From an uncultured bacterium (GTDB taxonomy: Bacteria; Bacillota; Clostridia; Christensenellales; CAG-917), in the NCBI GenBank assembly GCA_949432885.1, contig CASQXY010000003.1, positions 51,633 through 115,632 of the forward strand: DNA of 64,000 nt, written 5' to 3'. The translations under genes and the position numbers were made by a program. Of the stretch, positions 32,136-39,110 are shown one piece after another. The number at the start of each line of letters is the position of its first letter. Position 1 is the first letter of the stretch. The notes under the pieces are model-generated. The model was not told the origin of the DNA, searched no databases, and worked only from the letters and a program-made list of their open reading frames with translations.

Positions 32136-32993
32136 ATGTCTAGGAAGGAACGTAATAAGGAGATCGTCACCACCGAGTTCGCAGAAGCGGTGCTTGCGGA
32201 CGAGCCCGTCTACGAAGCGGAGGCGTACACCGCGCCGCCCGCAGAGATGAGCGCGGACGGCACCGTTATGAAGCAGGTGGGAACAGGCGGTCCTGTGCCT
32301 ATCGTTGCGCCGAAGTACAACACGATACAGCTTCAACCCATAGTCGTGCCGCTTGCTGTCGTGCCGTATATGACGCAGGACGCGGGAGTGCTTCGCACCG
32401 ACGGCAGACCGCAGGCGGAATTCGCGGCTGTTGCAGAGGAATACGGCGAGGCAACGCAGTTCGAGAGCTTTACGGAGACAAAGGCAACCAAGAAAAAGAG
32501 AAAGAGTCAGCTTCCGAGAATATTCTCGGCTGTTTCCCTGTTGCTTACGTCGTTTATCGTGCTGTTGTTCGTCATTGCGGATTCGCAGGAAAATGTGGGC
32601 AGTCTTTATGTCGGGGAACTCAACTTTATAGGAACAATCAAGAATTGGGTGGAAATAAAGCAATTCGTGCTCGGACGTCCCGAGGATTTGGTGTATATCG
32701 CGGTGCCCGCGTTTACGGCGGTGCTCGTGATAACCTCGATTATAGGCTTTATTATCAACAGGTATCCGCGCCCCGTCACGGCGATTATATCCTGTATTAC
32801 GCTTATTGCTCTTCTCGTACCTATGGTGTGGAATCTGGTCGAGAACCAGTTTGTGCTTTACGAGCAGGCGGCGTTTATCACCGTGCTGTGCGTAAATGCG
32901 GTCGGCTTTGTGCTGTCCGTCATATTCTCCATAATCATAAACCATAAAGAGGACGCGGCGGAACAGCAAATAAGGTACGGAAAAGAAATCTGA
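32136..32993 (+). CDS. Four-helix membrane protein, probable paralogue of the preceding one
   Basis: A 285-residue protein. The first 130 residues are soluble and include QPIVVPLAVVPYMTQDA (about 67-83), matching a motif in the zinc-ribbon protein's tail. A basic patch (TKKKRKSQ) leads into four helices: about 130-148, 188-208, 215-235 and 245-272. AGGAGG lies before the ATG. The order zinc ribbon, membrane protein, membrane protein with shared motif suggests one surface or stress-sensing assembly; that is inference. Confidence 0.7.
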   Translation: MSRKERNKEIVTTEFAEAVLADEPVYEAEAYTAPPAEMSADGTVMKQVGTGGPVPIVAPKYNTIQLQPIVVPLAVVPYMTQDAGVLRTDGRPQAEFAAVAEEYGEATQFESFTETKATKKKRKSQLPRIFSAVSLLLTSFIVLLFVIADSQENVGSLYVGELNFIGTIKNWVEIKQFVLGRPEDLVYIAVPAFTAVLVITSIIGFIINRYPRPVTAIISCITLIALLVPMVWNLVENQFVLYEQAAFITVLCVNAVGFVLSVIFSIIINHKEDAAEQQIRYGKEI

Positions 32994-33007
32994 AAAAAAC
33001 AGCAGAA

Positions 33008-33036
33008 ACGGGCGCGGCCGCGTTCGTTTTTGATAA
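33008..33036 (+). terminator. Terminator after the membrane-protein pair
   Basis: ACGGGCGCGG pairs with CCGCGTTCGT (two G-U pairs) with a very short loop, then T5. Confidence 0.55.
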
Positions 33037-33068
33037 TCTACGCGCTCGGCGCAAAATAACTTGAAATA

Positions 33069-33848
33069 ATGTCACTCAGGCTCGTATCACTCGCAAGCGG
33101 AAGCAAAGGCAACGCAACTCTCATTCTTTCGGACAAAACGGCGCTTCTCGTAGACGCGGGCATTTCCTTTTCGCGCATACGAGAGGAGCTTCGGGATTTC
33201 GGACTGAGTCCGTCGTCTTTGGACGGGGTGATAATAACGCACGAGCATGCCGACCACGTCAGGGGCTTGCCCAAGCTCAGCGAATATTGCAGGGTGTACG
33301 CGCATCCGCTTACGGCGAAGGAAATTTATTTCAAGTGCGGCGATATAAAAAACGTCGCGGACGTCGACTATTACGAGGGCGGCTATACCGTCGGCGATAT
33401 AGACGTGGAACCCTTTCGTATTCCGCACGACGCGGTTTATCCGATGGCGTATTCTTTCAGAGTAGGGGAGGCAAGGTGCAGCGTTGCCACGGACATCGGC
33501 GTGCCCACTCTCGGTATACTGCGCAATATCAAAGACAGTCGCGCGGTTCTGCTCGAAGCAAATCACGACGAAGATATGCTCAGACAAGGCAAATATCCTC
33601 CCTATCTGAAAACGCGAATATTGTCGGATAAGGGACATCTTTCCAACGCCGCGACCGCACGTATTGCGGCAAGACTCGCGGCGGACAGCGCGGTTAGGGA
33701 TATTATGCTCGGACATATCAGCGAAAACAACAACACCGAGAAACTGGCGTACGATACGGTCTGTGCTACGCTCTCGGAATGCGACAGCGAAATTGCACTG
33801 CACGTTGCTTCGCAATGCGTAAGAAGCGAGGTCCTGGAAGTTTTATGA
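33069..33848 (+). CDS. MBL-fold metallohydrolase, YycJ/WalJ-like
   Basis: A 259-residue metallo-beta-lactamase fold. The metal motif THEHADH is at about residues 57-63. Other marks are LASGSKGNATLI at the N-terminus, LVDAGIS, a further metal Asp in VATDIG, and DKGHLSNAATARI plus LGHISENNNTEK toward the end. This combination is that of the YycJ branch, whose members are nuclease-like and linked to cell-wall/DNA-repair loci in Firmicutes. No walKR genes are nearby. Its stop overlaps the next start by 4 bp (ATGA), making it the first of a four-gene coupled chain. Confidence 0.88.
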   Translation: MSLRLVSLASGSKGNATLILSDKTALLVDAGISFSRIREELRDFGLSPSSLDGVIITHEHADHVRGLPKLSEYCRVYAHPLTAKEIYFKCGDIKNVADVDYYEGGYTVGDIDVEPFRIPHDAVYPMAYSFRVGEARCSVATDIGVPTLGILRNIKDSRAVLLEANHDEDMLRQGKYPPYLKTRILSDKGHLSNAATARIAARLAADSAVRDIMLGHISENNNTEKLAYDTVCATLSECDSEIALHVASQCVRSEVLEVL

Positions 33849-34924
33849 GAAAAACCATAGGCGCGAGCGAAGGCTCCTCAATATATCTGCTCGGGATTTG
33901 CGCGGGCTCGTTGCTCGCGGTGTTTTCAAATCTGATATTTTCGCGCGTGGGCGCGGGCTTTGACGGGATGAGCGCGGGAGACTGGGTCGGATACGTCGTA
34001 ATTCAGCTTGGGTTTATTGCAAGCGTATTCATATACGCCAAAGTACGTAGGATAGACGAATTTTCGCTTGCGCGCATTCGTAAACCGCACAGCGTAAAAC
34101 AGCTTTTTCTAACTCCAGTAATCGCAATCGCCACTATACTCGTATTTCTCCCGCTTGCAAATTTGTGGACCTCGTTTTTGGGAATCATACGCTATCACGG
34201 TCCATCCGTCACGATGCCTGCTTACGGCAACGTGGGAGTGTACTTCCTGTCCCTGCTCGTCATGGCGGCTCTCCCTGCGTTCGGCGAAGAACTGCTTATG
34301 AGAGGAAACGTATTTCACGGGCTGTCCACGAGGAACGTATGGTTCGGCATTTTATTCTCCGCGCTGTTTTTCAGCCTTATGCATGCAAATCCGCTTCAAA
34401 CGGTACATCAGTTCGGACTGGGCGTCGTGCTGGCGATAGTGATGATTCTTTCGGGCTCGCTTTGGGCGTGTGTGCTCGTACACTTTTTCAACAATTTCAT
34501 AAGCATAACTCTCACCGCATATCTGCCGCAGGTGGATATGATTTATTACAGCTTGGGCTACTGCAACTGGTTGGTCGGGGCGGCGAGCGTGATAGTAGGC
34601 TTGTTTATCCTCGTGCTTGCGCTGTACGCTATGTACAGGCTCTCGGGCAAGGAAGACTATAAGCTCGTGGAGGGCGGAATCGAGTACGAGGGTTTTACCA
34701 TTTACGCCGACAGCCTGCCCGAGAAGTCAAATCCAGTCAAGGACTTTTTCGTATTCTTCGGCTCGCTGTTCACGAAAAACGGCTGGAAACGGCTCACGCG
34801 CGCCCTGTCCTCAGGCAACGAGGTTGAGTATATAGGCAAAGCTCAGCCGATGTTCGGCGTGTGGCTCGCGCTCGGCTTGGTCGCCGCATACTGGCTGTAC
34901 GCTTTTATCGCGAGACTGATATGA
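33845..34924 (+). CDS. CPBP-family intramembrane metalloprotease (first of two)
   Basis: A 359-residue membrane protein with about eight helices. The three CPBP motifs are present: PAFGEELLMRG (about residue 145), FFSLMHANP, and HFFNNF. These Glu and His residues form the zinc site of the Abi/CAAX-protease family. After the last motif come two further helices and a soluble stretch (KEDYKLVEGGIEYEGFTIYAD). In related families the enzymes cleave prenylated or leader peptides; the substrate is unknown. The ATG overlaps the preceding stop by 4 bp, and the end overlaps the next start by 4 bp. Confidence 0.88.
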   Translation: MRKTIGASEGSSIYLLGICAGSLLAVFSNLIFSRVGAGFDGMSAGDWVGYVVIQLGFIASVFIYAKVRRIDEFSLARIRKPHSVKQLFLTPVIAIATILVFLPLANLWTSFLGIIRYHGPSVTMPAYGNVGVYFLSLLVMAALPAFGEELLMRGNVFHGLSTRNVWFGILFSALFFSLMHANPLQTVHQFGLGVVLAIVMILSGSLWACVLVHFFNNFISITLTAYLPQVDMIYYSLGYCNWLVGAASVIVGLFILVLALYAMYRLSGKEDYKLVEGGIEYEGFTIYADSLPEKSNPVKDFFVFFGSLFTKNGWKRLTRALSSGNEVEYIGKAQPMFGVWLALGLVAAYWLYAFIARLI

Positions 34925-35880
34925 CAAAACGGAATTCCATAGGATTTATATATTTGGCTGTAATAATCGCCTCCCTGCTTTTGAGGGTGGCTTCTTCTTT
35001 GAATATATATTCCGCTTTGGGCGTTACGGATACGGACGCGTTTTACAGTTGCGTGGTGCAGATTCTCATATTCGGAGTCATGACCTTTGCGCTATATTTT
35101 CTCACCGTCGGAAGACGCGAGGGCTTGCAGTCGTTCGAGGTCGATTTCGGCGTTAAGGGAGTGTCGGGACGCAACTGCCTTAGGACGCTTGCGCTTGCAA
35201 TATGTATGATAGTCGTCTCGATGGGCATTTCCTACGTATGGCAGACGGTGCTCGGACTTATAGGCTATAACCGCGTTCCTTCGCCTACGGATTACAGCGA
35301 TTTCGGCGTCCTTGTACGCGAGCTCGCGCTGGTCGCGCTTCTGCCAGCCGCGTTCGAGGAGATAGCGCACAGAGGGCTGGTGTATGCAGGTTACAGGGAA
35401 TGCGGCTGGAAATTCGTTTTGGTCTCAGCTTTGTTTTTTTCGCTTATGCATCAGAATATCGTACAGACGGGGTATACCTTTTTTGCGGGGCTCTGTATGG
35501 CGCTTGCGATGTACTATACGGGTTCGATATTCCCCGGTATGTTTATGCACTTTTTGAACAACGCGGTTTCCGTCATAAGCGGATACATTGCGCAGAACGG
35601 AGGCGTGTTCTCGTTTGTTACGGTAATCGAAAACTGGATGACCGGCACCGTCGTCGGCGTTATTACGGGCATGCTGCTCGTCGCCGTATGTCTTGCGGTC
35701 ATGATAATTTTGTATATGCGCATGCGTAAGGACGCGGAGAAACGCGGAATCGTCTCGGGCGAACCGTTTGGTAAGGCCGAGGGCGCCGAGCCTTTTTATA
35801 AGGATATTCCTTTTATACTTATAGTTGTTATAGGCGTAGGCGCAACGCTGTTCAGCCTTGTGTGGGGAATAATGAGATGA
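34921..35880 (+). CDS. CPBP-family intramembrane metalloprotease (second of two)
   Basis: A 319-residue membrane protein with the same motif order as its neighbour: PAAFEEIAHRG (about residue 143), FFSLMHQNI and HFLNN. The second motif pair and spacing show that the two are paralogues, but the first Glu-rich motif differs (EEIAHRG against EELLMRG). The closing part (KDIPFILIVVIGVGATLFS) is a final helix. The two may form a heterodimer or act in sequence; that is inference. It is coupled by ATGA overlaps to both neighbours, with rlmH downstream. Confidence 0.87.
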   Translation: MTKRNSIGFIYLAVIIASLLLRVASSLNIYSALGVTDTDAFYSCVVQILIFGVMTFALYFLTVGRREGLQSFEVDFGVKGVSGRNCLRTLALAICMIVVSMGISYVWQTVLGLIGYNRVPSPTDYSDFGVLVRELALVALLPAAFEEIAHRGLVYAGYRECGWKFVLVSALFFSLMHQNIVQTGYTFFAGLCMALAMYYTGSIFPGMFMHFLNNAVSVISGYIAQNGGVFSFVTVIENWMTGTVVGVITGMLLVAVCLAVMIILYMRMRKDAEKRGIVSGEPFGKAEGAEPFYKDIPFILIVVIGVGATLFSLVWGIMR

Positions 35881-36335
35881 AGGTTCGTATACTCGCGGTA
35901 GGCAAGATAAAGGAAAACTGTTTTTCGGAGGCGATAGCAGAGTACGTCAAGCGCTGCTCGCGCTTTTGCGAGGTTATAATCACAGAGGTCCCGGAAGCGC
36001 CGCAGGGCAAGACCGCGGAGGAGCAGTCCCGCATAGAAGGCGCGCGCCTTACGGAAAGGGCAAAGGGCTTTACCGTCGCCATGGACCCCGCGGGGGAGCT
36101 TGTCGGCAGCGAAGACCTCGCCGCTCTTATAAGGACTAAGGGCGCGGATTCGGGCAGGGACGTAAGCTTTCTTATCGGAGGAAGTCACGGGCATTCGGAA
36201 GAACTTAAACGCTCTGCGGACGCGGTGATATCTTTCGGCAAAATCACGCTTCCGCATCAGCTTTTCAGAGTGGTGCTGTGCGAGCAGATTTACCGAGCCT
36301 TTACAATCAACGCAGGTTTGCCCTATCACAAATGA
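35877..36335 (+). CDS. rlmH: 23S rRNA pseudouridine(1915)-N3 methyltransferase
   Basis: A 152-residue SPOUT methyltransferase. MKVRILAVGKIKE is the family start, the S-adenosylmethionine loop is SFLIGGSHGHSEE, and the knot-end LPHQLFRVVLCEQIYRAF is highly conserved, ending in PYHK. It methylates pseudouridine 1915 in helix 69 of 23S rRNA. The loop sequence GGSHGHS replaces the usual GGxxG[FL]S, a small oddity. The start overlaps the upstream stop (ATGA). It is often found near yycJ in Firmicutes; here two CPBP genes sit between them. Confidence 0.9.
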   Translation: MKVRILAVGKIKENCFSEAIAEYVKRCSRFCEVIITEVPEAPQGKTAEEQSRIEGARLTERAKGFTVAMDPAGELVGSEDLAALIRTKGADSGRDVSFLIGGSHGHSEELKRSADAVISFGKITLPHQLFRVVLCEQIYRAFTINAGLPYHK

Positions 36336-36475
36336 AGATATTTAAATAAAAAATATATGCGGCGTAGTTAAACCGTCATAGAAGCGGTTTGCGCCGTCAC
36401 AAAATCCATATATTAAATATAAATAAACCAAAAAGCTGGTTTACACGCGCAAATAGTAAAGATAAAACGGTGATT
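36336..36475 (+). other. Structured leader region before tadA
   Basis: This short gap can fold as GGCG...AAACCG/CGGTTT...CGCC (about 36360-36403), followed by AACCA/TGGTT (about 36426-36441). A TTTACA (17 bp) TAAAAC promoter ends at 36468, 11 nt before the tadA start. Confidence 0.4.
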
Positions 36476-36479
36476 ATGC

Positions 36480-36941
36480 ATGTATCAAGATAAATTTATG
36501 TCAATGGCGATAGAGCTTGCGAGGGAGAGTGCGAAGTGCGACGAGGTGCCTGTGGGCGCCGTTCTCGTAAAGGGCGGGCAAGTGATTGCAAGCGGCGGTA
36601 ACCGCAAGGAGCGGGATAATGACGCAACAATGCACGCTGAGATAATTGCGCTGAAAGAGGGCGCAAAAGCGCTTGGCAACTGGTGGCTGGAAGATTGCGA
36701 GCTTTACGTTACGCTGGAACCGTGTCCCATGTGCGCGGGGGCGATGATAAACTCGCGTATACGCGCGCTGTATTTCGGCGCGTACGACTCTAAGAGCGGC
36801 GCATGCGGAAGCAAGATTGATTTGTTGAAAAAGGGCTTGTTCAATCACGATATAGAGGTCGGCGGCGGATACAGACAGGAGGAATGCGCCGCATTGCTTT
36901 CAAGTTTTTTTAAGAGCAAGCGTGAATTTAAAAAACTATAA
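36480..36941 (+). CDS. tadA: tRNA-specific adenosine deaminase
   Basis: A 153-residue zinc deaminase. H52-A-E54 and PCPMC (C82, C85) form the catalytic zinc site, in the spacing usual for TadA. It converts A34 to inosine in tRNA-Arg(ACG), allowing CGN decoding. The C-terminal NHDIEVGGGYRQEECAALLSSFFKSKR is the normal TadA tail. No ribosome site is seen, and the promoter places the transcript start only a few nt before the ATG. Confidence 0.92.
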   Translation: MYQDKFMSMAIELARESAKCDEVPVGAVLVKGGQVIASGGNRKERDNDATMHAEIIALKEGAKALGNWWLEDCELYVTLEPCPMCAGAMINSRIRALYFGAYDSKSGACGSKIDLLKKGLFNHDIEVGGGYRQEECAALLSSFFKSKREFKKL

Positions 36942-36996
36942 TCCAAAAGTATTGTTATAAAATTTGCTCACTCAAATAATAAGTTCCGCAATAAGC

Positions 36997-37028
36997 AAAA
37001 GACAGCCGTAAATTACGGCTGTCTTTTG
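36997..37028. terminator. Bidirectional terminator after tadA
   Basis: AAAAGACAGCCGTAA / TTACGGCTGTCTTTT, a 15-bp stem with A and T tracts on both sides. It could also end the small minus-strand gene at 37125. Confidence 0.85.
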
Positions 37029-37124
37029 CTTGACTGTTTGGGATGAAGAGCCTATAAAGGGCGCGTTGCCCGCGGAGCGAACGTGTTGAGAGCGGAAGTT
37101 ATCCGACGGTTGCGAGTCTGGCGA

Positions 37125-37298
37125 TTATACGTCTACGGTGTAAACTATTGCGGAGTTGCACGTAACGGCCGTATCGTAAACGTATGAGGCTTGCGCGTCG
37201 GGCGATATGCCAAGCAGACATCCTATAACCGACGCCGCAAGCGATATCAAAGACGTGATGACGATTGCAACGATTTTTTCTTTTTTATTCTTATCCAT
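37125..37298 (-). CDS. Small membrane or exported protein (57 aa)
   Basis: A 57-residue protein with a basic head (MDKNKKEK), one hydrophobic stretch (IVAIVITSLISLAASVIGCLLGI) and a short outer tail (SPDAQASYVYDTAVT). A GGGAG ribosome site lies 8 nt before the ATG, which is the main reason to accept it. It could be a single-pass membrane peptide or a precursor cut near the Cys (SVIGC). It stands alone between tadA and the glmU-like gene, on the opposite strand, with a shared terminator at its 3' side. I recognise no family. Confidence 0.6.
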   Translation of the reverse strand: MDKNKKEKIVAIVITSLISLAASVIGCLLGISPDAQASYVYDTAVTCNSAIVYTVDV

Positions 37299-37431
37299 AA
37301 TAATTCTCCCTTTACAGTCTTGCCTTCGGACCTCGTTGCAAGCGCGCCCTTCTCGCAGAATATAAGCCCGAATATCCGAGAAACCGAAATAATTATGACA
37401 TAAATCCTGCAAGCATTTTCGCGCCGTGGAA

Positions 37432-37437
37432 TATAGT
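37432..37437 (+). promoter_or_regulatory. -10 box of the GlmU-like gene, leaderless arrangement
   Basis: TATAGT ends 6 nt before the ATG at 37444. There is no ribosome site, and the -35 box is poor. Confidence 0.4.
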
Positions 37438-37443
37438 GTAGGT

Positions 37444-38484
37444 ATGGAAAGATTCAATCTGATATTTATAGAAACCAAAAACTCCAAGCAATCGCTTCTC
37501 GGCAGGACGGCGGCGGATTTTGTTATGAAAGAATTTGCGGATTTTCAGGCAGTGGACAGCCGTATCGTCAAGGAGTCCGCGTATAAAGCCCGTCCCGACG
37601 GCTATTATATGCAGGACGCGGTAAATGTGATACTCACACTCGATATGCCGCTGTTGAGAAAAAGTTCCGTGCTTCACTACGTGGCGCTTCTGCGCATGAG
37701 AAAGGTGACTATGGCACGTCTGGGGTCTAAGGACAGCGAATCGCTCATCTGTATGGGCAAAGCGACGGACGAGGGAATTTTTGTCAACGACGAGGATTTT
37801 TTGAAGATTGACGATACAAAATCCTACAATATGGTATATAATCTTCTCAAAGACAGGATACTCGACTCTCATCTTCTTGCGGGCGTTACCATTGTGGATA
37901 AAAACACAACCTTTATCGACGATACCGCAAAAATCGAGATCGGCGCCAAAATCCTGCCGTTTTCGCGTATAGAGGGCGACAGCTGTGTGAAATCGGGAGC
38001 TACGGTTTCATCGTCGTATGTGCGCAACAGCGTCGTCGAGAACGGAGCGAGCGTGGAGATGTCCCATGTCGTGGACTCCTGTATTTGCAGGGGAGCTACG
38101 GTCGGTCCGTTTGCAAGGCTGCGCGGCGCGCAGATAGGATGCGAATGCAGAGTGGGCGATTTTGTTGAGGTGAAGGCGTCCAAGCTCGGCAAGGGCGTGA
38201 AAGCCTCTCATCTGAGCTACGTAGGCGACGCCGACGTCGGCGACGGCACAAACGTGGGCTGCGGAACGGTCTTTTGCAATTACGACGGTAAGGCGAAGAA
38301 CAAGACCACCGTCGGAAGCCGTTGTTTTTTGGGGGCGAACACCAATCTTATCGCGCCCGTTGTCGTGGGCGACAACGCCTTTATAGCCGCGGGCACCACC
38401 GTAACGCGCGACGTCGAGGAAAGCACATTTACCATAGGAAGAGTCAAGCAGGACACCAAAACGATTACAAAACCGCAGAGTTAG
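37444..38484 (+). CDS. GlmU-like glucosamine-1-phosphate acetyltransferase with a reduced N-terminal domain
   Basis: A 346-residue protein. From about residue 150 it is a left-handed beta-helix of hexapeptide repeats matching the GlmU acetyltransferase half: GPFARLRG, GDFVEVKASKLGKGVKASHLSYVGDADVG (catalytic His in ASHLSY), NYDGKAKNKTTVG and LIAPVVVGDNAFIAAGTTV. The first 150 residues are far shorter than a GlmU uridylyltransferase (about 230). They lack its G-x-G-T-R-M nucleotide loop, though the order of strands is faintly similar. It should still acetylate glucosamine-1-phosphate for UDP-GlcNAc synthesis, with uridylyl transfer done by another enzyme or lost. Confidence 0.8.
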   Translation: MERFNLIFIETKNSKQSLLGRTAADFVMKEFADFQAVDSRIVKESAYKARPDGYYMQDAVNVILTLDMPLLRKSSVLHYVALLRMRKVTMARLGSKDSESLICMGKATDEGIFVNDEDFLKIDDTKSYNMVYNLLKDRILDSHLLAGVTIVDKNTTFIDDTAKIEIGAKILPFSRIEGDSCVKSGATVSSSYVRNSVVENGASVEMSHVVDSCICRGATVGPFARLRGAQIGCECRVGDFVEVKASKLGKGVKASHLSYVGDADVGDGTNVGCGTVFCNYDGKAKNKTTVGSRCFLGANTNLIAPVVVGDNAFIAAGTTVTRDVEESTFTIGRVKQDTKTITKPQS

Positions 38485-38515
38485 GGCGATTGCCCGACCT
38501 GCTCGGGAGATTGTC

Positions 38516-39088
38516 ATGATACTGATAGTCGGTCTGGGAAACCCCGGCGCAAAATACAGGAATACCTACCATAACGTAGGATTTATGGTCGCGGACGAGC
38601 TGGCGAAAAAGCTGGGCGCGAAATTTTCCAAATCCGCATGCGACTCCAAAATCGCGGAGTGCAAGCGAGACAATGTGATTATCGCAAAGCCGCAGACTTA
38701 CATGAATCTTTCGGGCGAGGCGGTCAGACAGCTTGTGCGCGCGTACGGTATAGACGAGGCGGGCGAGCTTGTCGTGTGCTACGACGACGTGGACCTGCCG
38801 ATGGGCAGACTGCGCCTTAGAGAAGACGGGAGCGCGGGCACTCACAACGGTATGCGCAATATAGTCGCCGAGCTCGGCACGCAGGCGTTCTTGCGTCTGA
38901 GATTGGGCACTAAAACAAAAGAGCTTGCAAGCGGAGAAATACCGCTTTTGGAATTTGTGCTTTCAAAAATAGATTACTCGTATCACGACGAGCTTAACGG
39001 CATGATAAACGGCGCCGTGAACGCGCTTTTGGAGCTTTCAAAAGGTTTGCCGATTGCAAGAGTGCAGGAAAAGCTGAACAAGCGCTGA
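38516..39088 (+). CDS. pth: Peptidyl-tRNA hydrolase
   Basis: A 190-residue Pth. GLGNPGAKYRNTYHNVGF holds N9 and the catalytic H19, and CYDDVDLPMG holds the activating Asp. GSAGTHNGMRNI is the substrate-binding segment. It releases peptides from peptidyl-tRNA dropped by ribosomes. GGGAG precedes the ATG. The order glmU-pth-mfd is common in Firmicutes and supports calling the upstream gene a GlmU descendant. Confidence 0.95.
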   Translation: MILIVGLGNPGAKYRNTYHNVGFMVADELAKKLGAKFSKSACDSKIAECKRDNVIIAKPQTYMNLSGEAVRQLVRAYGIDEAGELVVCYDDVDLPMGRLRLREDGSAGTHNGMRNIVAELGTQAFLRLRLGTKTKELASGEIPLLEFVLSKIDYSYHDELNGMINGAVNALLELSKGLPIARVQEKLNKR

Positions 39089-39110
39089 GCGCCATAACGG
39101 TTTGTCGATT

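Noticed and set aside
33845..35880. Bacteriocin maturation or immunity locus based on the CPBP pair
   Set aside because: No precursor peptide, ABC exporter or regulator is adjacent; the genes are coupled to yycJ-like and rlmH housekeeping genes.
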